Under the pieces are notes generated by a model, which was given only the letters and a program-made list of their open reading frames with translations, made no database searches and was not told where the DNA came from. Both the position numbers and the translations under genes were made by a program. A stretch of 64,000 nt of DNA from Lachnospiraceae bacterium OF09-6 (GTDB lineage: Bacteria; Bacillota; Clostridia; Lachnospirales; Lachnospiraceae): contig QUMM01000003.1 of assembly GCA_003435055.1 (NCBI GenBank), positions 144,321-208,320 on the forward strand, in the 5' to 3' direction. This document shows, piece by piece, positions 40,139 to 52,300 of the stretch; within the stretch, counting starts at the first letter, position 1; every line of letters begins with the position of its first letter.

Positions 40139-40845
40139 TTAAAGTCTGATGGCAGTCTCTAATGCAACTTTCATCATATTAGTGAACTTGTTCTGTCGTT
40201 CTTCTGCAGTAGTTGCTTCGCCCGTTACAATAGAATCAGATACTGTAAAGATGCCAAGGGCTCTTACTCCCACTCTCGCTGCTTCGCAGTAAAGTGCATA
40301 ACTTTCCATTTCAATACCAAGCACTCCCATCTTTGCCCACTGCTTCCATTCTGGTGTCTCAGTATAGAAAACATCACTAGACAGGATGTTTCCCACAATG
40401 TACGGGAATCCTTCTGCTTCTGCCATCTCCTGTGCCGTTTTCAGCAGGGTAAAATCAGCAATCGCACTAAATGTTCCAGGCAGGTTGTACTGATGTGCAT
40501 AATTACTGTCTGTACATGCGCCCTGTGCCATCAGAATGGTTCCGAGTCTGGCATTTTCCTGTGTTGCTCCACAGATCCTACACGAATCAGATTTTTCACT
40601 CCGTAAAACTGAATCAGTTCATGGCTGTAAATGCCAATAGACGGCATACCCATTCCAGTTCCCATGACAGATACTTTCTTTCCTTTATATGTTCCGGTGT
40701 ATCCAAACATATTACGCACTGTATTAAACTGCACTGGATTTTCTAAAAATGTCTCTGCGATCACTTTTGCACGAAGCGGATCTCCCGGTAATAAAATCGT
40801 TTCTGCTATATCGCCTATATTGGCCGCGTTGTGTGGTGTTGCCAT
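40139..40845 (-). CDS. deoD: DeoD-type purine nucleoside phosphorylase, split by one base
   Basis: This enzyme splits purine (deoxy)nucleosides with phosphate to base and (deoxy)ribose-1-phosphate. Two frames, 40531-40845 and 40139-40531, carry the two halves: [27 protein letters not shown] and [11 protein letters not shown], then [31 protein letters not shown] and VSDSIVTGE with the catalytic Asp. At the joint the sequence leaves phase after LIRVGS. The next frame supplies [14 protein letters not shown], which is exactly the family sequence. One missing base at about 40571-40576 would restore 235 residues. A homopolymer error is more likely than loss of this core gene. Confidence 0.9.
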
Positions 40846-40970
40846 AATTTATTCCTCCTGTATAAACGTTTAGTTCAGACTTTTGCCCTGTATCATATAT
40901 ACTATATCATATACAAATACTGTTCGCCTACTCTTTCACTTAAATTTTATAATTGAATAAACAGCCATAT

Positions 40971-41762
40971 CTATTTATCTATCTTTTCCATCACATAATC
41001 CAGCCATTCCAGGCACAGCGGCATCCAGCGTGCAATATGCATATCTGGTTTTCGGTTCTTCTCCAGTTCCTGTACTTCTTCCGTAGCCAGGGACAGACCA
41101 TGTATTCCATCCGGGAACAGATGATATTCCACCGGAATCTTATGCTTTGCCAGTTCGGTCAGCAACAACAGTGAATTTTCCACCGGAACTGCATCATCCG
41201 CAAAGGTTCCCCACAGAAATACCGGTACACAGCTTTCATCCACCTGTTTTTCCAGACTGTACGCCTCCTGCGCCTGCCGCTCCTCTCCTGCCAGCCTCAC
41301 AAAGCTGCTGCGGTGTGCATATGCACCAGATGAGATCACCGGATAGCACAGAATCATTCCATCTGGACGGTGTTTCTGCAGATTCTCTCCTTTTTCAAAA
41401 TATTCCGGACGGTTCCACATCACCCCCAGGCTTCCTGCCAGATGCCCGCCTGCTGAAAATCCACAGGTATAAATATGTTTTCCTTCCATCTGATATTTTT
41501 GTGCATTATCTCTTAACCAGCATACTGCATCTGCCAGTTGCTGAAGCGGTACATTTTTCAGCACCGGAGCTTTTACTTCATACCAGAGCACAACAGCCAG
41601 ATAACCACCTGCCACAAACTGTTCCGCCACCGGCCCCGCCTCACGTTCACACAGATTCTCATATCCTCCTCCCGGACAGATCACTACTGCAGCCTTTGGT
41701 GCTTGCTTCGGCTGGTAAATATCTATGCAGGCACCATTTTTGTCTATTATTCGTTTCTCCAT
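40971..41762 (-). CDS. Alpha/beta-hydrolase esterase
   Basis: A 263-residue serine hydrolase of the BD-FAE/acetyl-esterase type. The oxyanion motif is CPGGGYENL, the nucleophile elbow GFSAGGHLAGSL, an acid residue in TFADDAVP and the His in PDGIHGLSL. No signal peptide, so it acts in the cytosol, perhaps deacetylating or de-esterifying imported glycans or xenobiotics. It lies between rplL and deoD with no obvious link to either. Confidence 0.85.
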   Translation of the reverse strand: MEKRIIDKNGACIDIYQPKQAPKAAVVICPGGGYENLCEREAGPVAEQFVAGGYLAVVLWYEVKAPVLKNVPLQQLADAVCWLRDNAQKYQMEGKHIYTCGFSAGGHLAGSLGVMWNRPEYFEKGENLQKHRPDGMILCYPVISSGAYAHRSSFVRLAGEERQAQEAYSLEKQVDESCVPVFLWGTFADDAVPVENSLLLLTELAKHKIPVEYHLFPDGIHGLSLATEEVQELEKNRKPDMHIARWMPLCLEWLDYVMEKIDK

Positions 41763-41849
41763 TCCAGATTATCCCCCATTTTCACTTTTTGGCCTTCTTG
41801 TTGCCAGATATCGTTATCTTGCAACTACCATATTTTACCATAAAAGAGC

Positions 41850-41883
41850 ATAAAAAAACCACAACATGTTCCATGCTGTGGTT
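41850..41883 (-). terminator. rplJL terminator
   Basis: AACCACA-ACATG pairs with CATG-C-TGTGGTT around TTC and is followed on the minus strand by TTTTTTT, 33 bases past rplL. Confidence 0.85.
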
Positions 41884-41915
41884 CCTGTAAATTACATTGC
41901 TTTTGTTTGCTCAAA

Positions 41916-42290
41916 TTATTTAAGAGTAACTTTAGCGCCTTCTGCTTCCAGTTTTGTCTTAAGTTCTTCAGCTTCAGCTTTAGAAGCGCCTTCTTTAACA
42001 ACCTTAGGAGCGCCATCTACAACTTCTTTAGCTTCTTTCAGTCCAAGACCTGTTGCTTCACGAACAACTTTGATAACTTTAACTTTGTTTGGTCCAACTT
42101 CTGTCAGTTCTACGTCGAACTCATCTTTTTCTTCTGCTGCTTCAGCGCCTGCTCCTGCTGCTGCTACTACAACACCTGCTGCTGCAGATACACCAAATTC
42201 TTCTTCACATGCTTTTACTAAATCATTTAACTCTAATACTGTAAGCTCTTTGATAGCTTCAATAAATTCAGCTGTTGTTAATTTTGCCAT
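41916..42290 (-). CDS. rplL: 50S ribosomal protein L7/L12
   Basis: A 124-residue stalk protein: N-terminal dimer helices ([24 protein letters not shown]), an Ala/Gly/Val hinge ([16 protein letters not shown]) and the factor-binding domain ending in [15 protein letters not shown] start at 42290, with GGAGG 8 bases upstream. It is co-transcribed with rplJ. Confidence 0.98.
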   Translation of the reverse strand: MAKLTTAEFIEAIKELTVLELNDLVKACEEEFGVSAAAGVVVAAAGAGAEAAEEKDEFDVELTEVGPNKVKVIKVVREATGLGLKEAKEVVDGAPKVVKEGASKAEAEELKTKLEAEGAKVTLK

Positions 42291-42406
42291 TTTATTTTCC
42301 TCCATTTTTTGATTTATTCGTTTTTGCTTCGCCAGTCATGCTGCCAGCGAGATTCGTTTAAAATAATCAGGCTGCCCATTGGGCATCTGACTGTGCCGTA
42401 TTCGAC

Positions 42407-42895
42407 TTAAGCCTCTTTGGACTCTGCGATCTGGCTGATAACACGTGCAAAGTTTGCGATTGGAGACTGAATGCTTCCAAGCAGTTTGCCAAGCAGTTCT
42501 TCTCTTGATGGAACGTCTTTCAGTGCCTGAATAGCCTTCTCATCATAGTAGCCGCCTTCAACAACACCAGCAACCAGCTTCAGTGCCGGAACTGTCTTTG
42601 CATGTTTTGCAAGAATACGGATAGGAGCTGTAGCATCAGTCTTGCTGATTGCGATAGCGTTAGGTCCTTCCAGATTCTCAGAAAGTGGTTCGCAGTCTGT
42701 ACCCTTGAATGCAAAGTTCATCATTGTGTTCTTGTAAACTTTGTAAACAACACCAGCTTCTCTCATCTCTTTACGAAGAGCTGTATCCTGCTCTACAGTA
42801 ATTCCGCTGTAAGTAACCAGAACAACAGACTGTGCGTCTTTGATATGCTCGCTGATTTCTTCAACGATCGGTTTCTTCTGTTCTACTTTTGCCAT
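42407..42895 (-). CDS. rplJ: 50S ribosomal protein L10
   Basis: A 162-residue base of the L7/L12 stalk and the autoregulator that binds its own leader. It starts at 42895 (MAKVEQKKPIVEEI) with AAGGAGG 10 bases upstream; the frame from 42991 reads through the leader. VVLVTYSGITVEQDTALRKEMREAG and the C-terminal helix for L12 dimers are present. rplK and rplA, usually just upstream, are absent here. Confidence 0.97.
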   Translation of the reverse strand: MAKVEQKKPIVEEISEHIKDAQSVVLVTYSGITVEQDTALRKEMREAGVVYKVYKNTMMNFAFKGTDCEPLSENLEGPNAIAISKTDATAPIRILAKHAKTVPALKLVAGVVEGGYYDEKAIQALKDVPSREELLGKLLGSIQSPIANFARVISQIAESKEA

Positions 42896-43068
42896 GAATG
42901 GTGCACCTCCTTTATAGTTTGTGTACCGCCGCATGAATTCCGGAAAAATAAAAATCTCTCTATACTGCGTACAGAGAGATTCATAAATCATTCCAATAAG
43001 AAATTCTTTACTCCTCGGCAGGCGGTTTCATCCTTATGCCTTGCGGCACCTGCTGTCTTCGGCAGTTC
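42896..43068 (-). ncRNA. L10 leader RNA with an attenuator hairpin
   Basis: From the probable start site the leader carries the L10-binding fold: GACAGCAGGTGCC, a GCAAGGC hairpin, then CCGCCTGCCGAGGAG (about 43060-43010), matching the Bacillota L10 leader family. A perfect 8-bp hairpin (42954-42961 with 42973-42980) followed on the minus strand by TTTTATTTTT lies between it and rplJ and would stop transcription. L10 binding would favour it when L10 is in excess. Confidence 0.85.
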
Positions 43069-43074
43069 TTTTTG

Positions 43075-43103
43075 AAGATAACACACATTACCGTGTGTGT
43101 CAA
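43075..43103 (-). promoter_or_regulatory. rplJL promoter
   Basis: TTGACA (43098-43103), 17-base spacer, TATCTT (43075-43080) on the minus strand. The start site would fall near 43068, right at the first L10-leader helix. Confidence 0.85.
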
Positions 43104-43115
43104 CTACTTTTTATC

Positions 43116-43261
43116 CTAAAATCCGATTTTTTTCAGGATTTCTTCTTTCAATGCCGAATCCATCTCTTCGTTCACGGAATTGGACATATCCAGATTCTCT
43201 ACAATATGATTCTCCTTTGTTTGATTTTCTCCTGTATAGATCATATCTTTTTTTCTGTCAA
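43116..43261 (-). CDS. Possible small gene upstream of rplJL with its own promoter
   Basis: A promoter TTGACA (43256-43261), 17-base spacer, TATACA (43233-43238) precedes a short frame ending at 43116. An ATG at 43244 gives 42 codons, but it lies inside the promoter. AAAGGAG sits further in, before an in-frame ATT codon, which would give 29 residues ending ALKEEILKKIGF. Either it is a small peptide with an odd start or the promoter simply adds to rplJL expression. Confidence 0.3.
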
Positions 43262-43274
43262 TATCTGTAACTAA

Positions 43275-43308
43275 TCAGGGCGGCTGAAATAAATCAGCTG
43301 CCCTGATG
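43275..43308 (-). terminator. Hairpin after the giant exported protein gene
   Basis: ATCAGGGCGGCTGA pairs with TCAGCTGCCCTGAT (one G-U pair) around AATAAA, 19 bases past the stop. No strong T-run follows, so it is a likely but not certain terminator. Confidence 0.55.
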
Positions 43309-43326
43309 TCACTATCTTATTGCTTT

Positions 43327-46300
43327 TTATTTCATAACTTTTACTTTGACTTTTACTGTCTTCTTTCCAGCTTTTACCGTAATCACTGCTTTTCCAGCTT
43401 TCTTTGCGGTAATGACGCCCTTTCTGGATATTGTGGCAATCTTCTTATTAGAAGTCTTGTAGGTCACCTTATCCTTGGATGTAATCGGGGAAATCAGTGC
43501 CATCAGTGTTCTCTTACCTTTCACCTTTAAGGTTACGTTTCTTTCAGAAACAGTAATCTTTGATGTCGCTACTTTCTTTTTCTGAACTGTAATTGTTACG
43601 GTTCTGGATGTTCCAGATGCAAAATTCAGAGTAATCTTTACCTTTCCGGCCTTCACACCTTTCACATTTCCCTTGTTATCCACTGTCGCAATCTTCTTGT
43701 TCGCGCTGGTTGCAGATGCAATGGAATCGCCTTGTGCCATGTTTGTTACAATCTTGCTTAAGGCTACCTTCTGTTTGATCTGCAAAGGAAGTTTTGAGGT
43801 AGTCAGTTTCACATTACTGATGAGTTTCGCCACTTCTGCATTTTCTGCATAGCCGCATACACTACAGGTTCGCGTCTTCACACCTGCTGCCAGCGCAGTC
43901 GGATGAACCGTTTCTACATAACCGCCCATCGCATGTGCTACTTTTTCAAGTACTTGATTGGCAACGGTTGTCTCTATGTTTCCTGCCTGATCTGCAAATA
44001 CCTTGCCGCAGGTACCACAAGTCCAGTAGCCTCTGGTTCCTTCCGACACACAGGTAGCCGCCCTTGCATGGGTCTGGTTCAGCCGATGTCCTGCTGCCGG
44101 AATATTCATTGCTTCTGGTGTGGTTGGCTGTGCAGCCGCCACATCTGCAAATATCTGATGGCAGGTAGTACAGGTCCAGTAAGCATGATTACCGGCAGTA
44201 GTACAGGAAGCTGCTTTTGCCTGGGTAGCAGTAAGTGTATGTCCGATTGCCGGAATCACCAGTTTTTCCAGTGTTGTCTCCGTCTGTGCTGATTCATCTG
44301 CAAAAACTTTACCGCAAGCCTCGCATGTCCAGTATACCTGATTTCCATTTTCCAGACAGGTCGCTTTTCTTGCTTCCGTCTTTGCCAGCCTGTGTTCTGC
44401 AATATCCAGCACCTTCACAACCTGTGTTTCTTCACAGTTCTTACAGATCTTAAATACCATTCCTTTTTCCATACAGGTGGCTGTTTTTGTCTGCTCTCCG
44501 CCCCAGTCATGGGATGGCTCACCCGTTGTCATTTTTTTGGTAATTCCGCAGACACTACACTTCTGCTGCTCCACCTGGAAGCAGTTTACACTTTCTGGCT
44601 CGACACTGCCATCCTTCACAAATGTATGTTCATTCGTCTTTGGAATCGTTCTGGTCTCCTTTTCTGTGCATCCTGCATGCTTACAGCTTCTTGCTTTTTC
44701 GCCGTCCTCTTTACAGGTTGCCTGCTTGGTAACTGTCCATTCACTGTATTCATGTCCCAGTGCCTCGACAGATCTGGCTGTACCAGTCACTTTACAGATT
44801 TCACATACCTGTTGTTCCTTTCCAGCTTTTTTACAGGTTGCTGTCTCGCCTGGCACTGCTACCCATTTATATTTGTGACCAGTCGCCGGAATGGTCTCCT
44901 GACGTGTCTCTGTGCATCCATTGTGGCTGCAACTATAAGTCTGACTTCCATTCGCTGTACAAGTTGCCGGTGTCGTTTCACCTTTTACTGTATAGTCATG
45001 TCCCAATGACTCCAGCGTTCTTACCTGTACTTCCTTACCACAAACCTTACAATTTGCAGTCACTTTTCCAGGTTCTGTACAGGTTGCCGATATCGTATTT
45101 TCCTTTGCTCCCTGTATATCATGCTTTCCATCTATACATTCCCCCTGTACGATACGAAGACCTGTAAAGTTTCTGGTAGTAAAGGTGATAGCGCCATCCA
45201 CATTCCGCTTAAATGCTACTTCTTCTGTTGCTCTCGTCGTTGCAGATACTCTGACCAGCTTATAGTCTGTCTGTGTGAACAGATCTGCCAGCTTCAAGGT
45301 AAATACCACCGGTGATTCTACAGACGTATACTCTTTTAACTCTCCATTTGGCTGCAATACCTTTAATGCAATAGAAAGATCCTGATATTTCTTCACAATT
45401 CCTGCAATCTCCTCACTTTCTATTTCACCGGCATTAATGGATATCTCATTTTTTGCTGACTTTGTATCTTCCTCAACACGATCCGCCAGAGAATTCATAT
45501 CTGCTGTCTGATCCATCATCAACATCGGTTGCATCTTTTCTTCTGTCTGTGTTTCCGTAACTGACACAAGAGCAAGTGTGCCTCCGACCACTGTTGCATC
45601 GTCGCACATATTTCCTGTTATCTGAGGTGCATCTACTGTAATCGGCATATTGCGTTCCACTCCCGCAATCTGTTCAGATGTCACCAATTCCTCATCCACG
45701 TGTCCCATTACTCCCAGAACATCTTCGAAGTCCGTTCCATCTGGTCCATAATCAGGTCCATACTCACCATAACCGCCGATAAAGTCAAGGTATCCTGCCT
45801 GGCGTTTACTTGGTATAACTCGAATAATATCTATTCCACCGCACCGATAACAGGTTCTGAATTCTTCACCGTTTTCATCCAACGTGGAGTCTATTGTAAT
45901 GGTATCTTTACTCCAGTCATGCTCCAGCGCTGACTGCACCTTAAACTGCTTTCTTCCACAGGATTTGCATTCATAGGTCAGCAGACCATCTTCTTCGCAG
46001 GTTGCAGCCTGTGTAACCGTCAAATCCATCCTGTGACCTGTTTTTTCTGTCTCCGTCGTTTCAACAGTTCCACATTTTTCACAGCGTCGTTCCTGAATTC
46101 CATTTTCTGTACAGGATGCTTCTCGAATCACCGTTGCTTCCCCATAGCTATGTCCGGTTGCCGGAATACTTTCCACGCTGTTTTCTTTTATTGCACCACA
46201 TGCAGAACAATGCGTACTCTTCTGACCGTCTATGGTACAGGTTGCTTCCTGATCGATGGTCTTTGTTGCTTTCCAGACATGATCTGTTCGGGCAATTGTC

Positions 46301-49300
46301 TGCGTAGATCCTGGTTTAACAGCTGAGCAATTCTGACAGCGAATATCCTGCATTCCTTCTGCTTCACAGGTAGCTTCTTTTTCTACGGTTGGTTCCGAAT
46401 TCCAGGTATGTGATACAGTTGGCAATACACTGATCCTTTTTGCCTGGCAGCCTGCATTCTGGCAACGATAACGAATCAATCCCTGATCCACACAGGTCGG
46501 TTCCACTATGTAGTCCCAGTATCCTTCATCCAGTCCAAATATATGACCGATTGCCGGAATGGAAGTAAAACTATCTGCTTTCACCTGATGACAAATTGTA
46601 CAAATCAGCTGGCTATGTCCGGCAGTTGTACAGGTTGGTGCTGTTTTCTGCTCCACATAATCATGTGCTGTCATTGGAATCACTTCTGTCAGTGCTTTTG
46701 CTTTGCAGCGTGTACAGATCTTGGAGCGACTTCCTTCCCTTGTACAGCTTGCCGGTTCATCGACTGTCCACTCTACATTTGTCAGATCATGACCACGAGC
46801 CGGCATCACTTTTGTTTCTGTATAACGGTTTCCATCCTTACAAATCGTACAATTCTGATAGGTACAAGTCCTCTGCTGTAATCCGTCAGTGGTACAGTCA
46901 GCTTCTGTCACAGTTTTCCATTCACCCATCTGATGTGCTGTCATCGGGATAGCTGTACGGCTGTTTTTCTTTTCTTCCCCACACACTTTACAGATGAGTG
47001 CCTGAACACCTTCTTCTGTCGCAGTCGCCGCTTTTATCATTCGGCTCTCCCAGCTATGATCTGTCAGATCCAGTTCTTTTGTTTCTTTTTCACTGCATCC
47101 AGTATTGCTGCAAGTTCTCTCTGCTATACCTTTTTTCTTGCAGGTGGAAGGTGTGATCGTATTCCATTCGCCAAATGTATGACCCGAAGCTGCTATTAGT
47201 GTGTAATCTTTTACAGCATCACATCTTATACATTTCTGCTGGATATAACCATTCTCTGTACAGGTTGCCTCTTTGCGATCTGGCTTATACTCATGTCCCA
47301 GCATTGGTTTCTGCCCGGATATTGTTCCCTTACACCGGTTACAGATCTGTATATACCTTCCGTTCGTGGTACAATCTGCTTCCTGCGTATAAATCTTTTC
47401 ACGCAAGTCATGTCCCAGTGCCTTGATAACTTCATAATCTTCTACCGCTCCGCACCTCTTACATTTCTGCCGGGTATATCCGTCTTCCGTACAGGTTGCC
47501 TCTCTTGAGTCCTCTTCATACTGATGCCCTGTCATATTTACAATTGACAGGAATACATATCCGCATCTTTTACATGTCTGTGTCATCTCACCAGAGGTGG
47601 TACAGGTGGCTTGTTTCACCGTTACCCATTCACCATAGTCATGCTCCAATGCAGGAATGCTCTTATAACTGCCTGTCCTTATCTCATTACAATTGCTGCA
47701 TCTTTCCTGCCCATAACCAGAATCTTCACAGGTTGCCTCTTTTCGCTCCGTCACATAATTATGACCAAGTGATGGAACCTCTGCCGTCTCCGACATATCA
47801 CAGCCTTCATTTTGGCAACTTCTCCGCATAGAACCAGGCTGCTCACAAGTGGCAGCTTTTACTTCTTTCCAGTCTCCAAATTTGTGGCCTGTTGCAGGAA
47901 TCATCCGCTGTTTTAACGTTGTTTCCTTCTGTGCATCTGCATCTGCAAATACCAGCTTACATCTCTCACAGGTCCAGTATTCCTGATTTCCTGTTTCTGT
48001 ACAGGTCGCTGCTTTTGCTTCTGTCCTGTTCAGTTTATGGCCTGCCGGAAGTACTTCTGATCTGGTTTCCGTACAGCCTTCCATCGTACAGTGATACTGT
48101 TTTTCACCAGTTGTGGTACAGGTTGGTTCTGTTACTACTTCACCATCATCCCATGTATGAGTATGTGCCTGTATGGTTTCATCCAGATCTACAATATCAT
48201 TGATTCGGATCACTTCGGTATTATTCTGTTCATCCGTTTCTTCTGCATCGCAGGTGATCGTTACCAGGATACTGACATCAGACAGATTTTTATCAACCAG
48301 GAAGCTTACATCTCTTTCATCGCCTCCCGCCAGATCTGGCAGGGCTCCTTCATAGAGAAGTTCTTTACTCTCCAGGTTTTCTGCTTTCAGACCCATACCG
48401 CCACTGGATACAATTCCTCTGTTTTCCAGCCCGATCAGCAATTTTGCACCTTCTGCTGTGGTTCCCATGTAAGAGCCATAGGTGATCGCCACATCTCGCA
48501 TCTGGCCGCCAATATCAGTCGCATTATCTTCCATGTTCACATCTTCTAAGGCGCTGTCAGCTGGTAATACTACCAGATAGTAAGTATTTCCATTGTATGC
48601 TTCCGGCACTTTCCAGATAATGGTTCCATTCAGACCATTTTTCACTGTGGCCTCTGCTATCGGAGCACTGCCATCTTCCTTCTCTGATATCACAGCTTTC
48701 ACTCCGGTTACTGCTCCCGTTCCCACATTGGCTGCTTTAAAGTCTGTGCGCATTTCTGCGCCTGCATAAAGCACTCCATCTGTACTGCTTTCCATCAGTT
48801 TCAGATCCGTTCCTAAAGGAATGGATTTGGATTTCAATTCATACCGCACACCATTTTCGGTAATCGCCTGCTGATATACCAGCAATATCATACCATTTTC
48901 CACTACAATCTGAGGTGCCGCACACAGTCCAGCCTGCTCTACTGCTTCAAATGGTTCTGTCCATCTTACGCCATCCTGAGATACTGCCATATAAATAGAT
49001 CCATCGTATTTGCTTTCTGACCAAGCCAGCATGATTCCTTTTTCTCCATATGCTGTCGCTGTAAAAGATTCTACATCTTCCAGTGAATCGCTGCATACGA
49101 TCTGCTGAATCTTCCCGTTTGCTGCGCAAAGTATCTTTCTGTCGCTGATATAATACAGCTTTCCTTTAATATATTTCGGATCATATACAGTATCAGAAGA
49201 ACTGATCGTCTCTGCCTTTTTCCATCTGTTTCCATCATAAGCGCTGTAAAAAATCTCTTTTCCGCCTTGATGATTCCGGATATTGGCAGTGAGCAGATAG

Positions 49301-52300
49301 CTTCCATCGGCTTCTTCCAGTGCAAGCTCGGAGATCAGATAACCAGGTACCTGAATTTCGCCCTGACCAGATACCACTTCGCCCTTTCTGTATACAAAGT
49401 GTAAGGTATCCGGCTTCTCTACTGTTGCAGTTTCTGCACCTGCTGCATTTTCTACCCATACGCTCAGACCACTCTCTCCATTGCCTGCCCAAACTGGTTT
49501 GCTGACAAGTTTTCCATTTGACGCAATTTCCTGAGTTGTCCAGGCATCCGTTGCCGGATCATAATATGCCTGGCAGACAGTCATCTTATCATAGAGTGCA
49601 TCTGCAATCTGTTCCTCTGTATAAGTTCCACTCATATCTCCGAGGCGCTCCTTCAGCTTTGTCCAGATCAGGCTTGCACCGTTCTCTGTCTTCGTCAGCT
49701 TCGGAGACATTTCTATGGTTCCATCTGTTGAAATCCTCTTTGGTGTTGTCCAGGAGCCATCCACTTTTCTGGTGTAATAGATACCAACCGGATTATCTTT
49801 ATCCTCGGTATAATTTACAAATACCATTAAAGTTGTTCCATCTGCCAGAGGCACCACCTGTGGCTGAACATCATAGTAGACACCCTGCGCAAGTATTCCT
49901 GGTTTTCCTTCTGTTTCCTCCGTCTTTCCAATCCATTGGCTGTCAGCCGGAGCAGAATCCAGAACATATCCTCCTGCATTTTCCTGTGCCGCTTCTGCCA
50001 CAGCCAGAATCGCTGCCTCATCTGACAGCACACTATATTCCTGGTCAGATAATTCATGCGACGTTGTTCCGGAATCTGCAAACAGTTCATAGTTCTCATT
50101 TAACCATGCTCCTCCGTTCTGGAAACACAGTAAATGGCTTTCCCAACCAACTTCTACTGTTGACAACATCTTCATATATGGCATAAAGCCCATTTTCAGG
50201 CCAACCTTGAAATATGCGCCAAGAGAAGCGAGTTCCTTCATTCCTACCATTCCACCTGCGGAACCTTTTACCTTACCTTCTATGGTTCCACTCTTTAATG
50301 CGAAAGAATCTGACAGTTCTTCCAGGAACTGATCTCCTACTTCTGTTTTGCATAACTGCAGGTCCAGTTCTCCGTTTCCTTCAAAGCCAACTTCCGCATA
50401 GGCAAGTTTCCACTCACCTTTTGCCAGAGGAACACTCACATTTCCTTCCAGTATAATATCAACCGCCACATCCCATACATTTTTTATCGTATTATAGGTA
50501 AAGGTCAGCTGAATTTTAATATCACCGGAAAGTGATGTTCGTTCCGGTTTTCCGTCCTTATCATTGCTAATCGCATAAAATCCAGACTGTTTCTTCGCCT
50601 TTCCCTGTTTCAGTGCATAAGCAATGGTTACTTTTCCTGAAGTATCGTAGCTTGCGGTGACCGGAAATTCTTTCTCATTTTCCACTTCAAAGTCATACTG
50701 ATGAAGCAGCTTCAGTAAAGTATCCTCTTTCTCATCATCAGAAGAATCTTTCGTTCCGCTTCCAATGTTGACCTTGGTATCTTTTCCCTTCTTGCTAAAC
50801 AGTACTTTTACTACATCACTTCCCTTTAAGGACCATTCTTTTCCATCTGTAGCCTGATTCAGGTCATAAGTAAAGCTATTCAGGAAATTCGGGCGTTCAA
50901 TTACCAGAAAATGAGCATCTTGGTATGGCACCTGGTAAATCTGGCCATCAGCGGTTTTCACTTTCATTCCAAAGTACAGTTTTTCTCCGGCATCCATATC
51001 ATTCATATCCAGAAGGAATGTATTACTGGTAAACTCACCTTCTTTTACCACTTTATCTTTGTTGGAAATGCGATATGTATAATTCTGAAATTCTTCTCCA
51101 TCTACAATCTCCTTATCCAAGGTGAATGTAACCTTTCCAGATGCAGTACCCTTTGGAATAATGGTGATATTTCCAAGCGAATTGGAGCTAAGACTGCAGG
51201 ACAGATTCTTAATAAAAGAATGTCCCAGTCCATCATCCTTATACAGATAATAGGTTTTCTCTGTCTGTTCGCCTACTGTTACAATATCTTCCAACGGATA
51301 ATACCCTTCAGCAGTAATACGGATGGTATTTTTTCCTGTCGGAACTGCTTTACCAAAGATATCCACCTTTCCTTCTTTGCCCGTAACTGCACTGGTATTT
51401 CCAACTGTTACCGTTGCACCAGATATATTCGCATATCCTCCGTCTTCTTTTTCAACCTGCACACACACGGTCAAATTGCCGGTTGTCGCTGTCTTGCCTC
51501 TGACCACGACCGATACAATCTTCCTTGCTCTGCTGCTGTAAAAGCCGATATCATACGCTTTGTAGTTTGTCTTTGTATTTCCATCTGCTGCGCCATCTGA
51601 TATTCCAGGCAGCCAGTCCGTAATCTCGTATCCTTTCACGATACATGTACCATTTTCATCTGTAGTGACTTTCTTTACATGGCTGTTGCCAGGTTTGTCA
51701 TCTCGCATGAGATAGCCATCCCGAATGGTCACTTCCATAGAAGTCGGAACATCTTTTCCATACTCATCCTGACGATAAGTCTTAATCATCAGATCCGGTA
51801 TTTCTGCTTTGAACACTCCGTTTTTCTGCAGATCCAATAATTTTACTTCTTCGCCCACTTCCCCTGTTTCACTGTCATATTCATAGACTTCTATCTTATC
51901 TGGGGATATGGTTAACGGTTCTACCGTCTTCATCGTAAAGTTTACGTCAACTCCGGAAAGCTGTTCTGTAATCTGATTTACCAGATAGAATGTAGTATCT
52001 TCCGCCCCGATCAGTTCTTCCCAGTCGTCCCGGTCAATGATGTAATCGTACCAGAGTTCTTCTCCCGTCTCCAGTACTTCACGGCTGGTATTCACAGTAC
52101 TTGGTCCTGATGCCTTCCAGGATTTTACCAGCTGTACTTTATCCAGCTTCAGATTCGGACAATATACCGGATTCTCATCTTCATTTCGAATACCTACTCG
52201 AATGGCACCATCGGTGTAATTCAAAATAGCACTTTCTGTGATAATGTCCACCCAGATGTTTTCTCCGCCTCGTACCTTAAACGGCTCTTTTACTTTAAAG

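Noticed and set aside
43850..48180. A regularly spaced 'acaggttgc' word on the plus strand, like a CRISPR or uptake-sequence array
   Set aside because: It is the codon pattern of the conserved A-T-C-T/E part of the Cys/His protein repeats on the minus strand; spacing and flanks vary and follow the protein.
49518..50186. Plus-strand frame of 222 codons inside the giant gene
   Set aside because: The opposite strand is clearly coding; the product is low-complexity and has no ribosome site.
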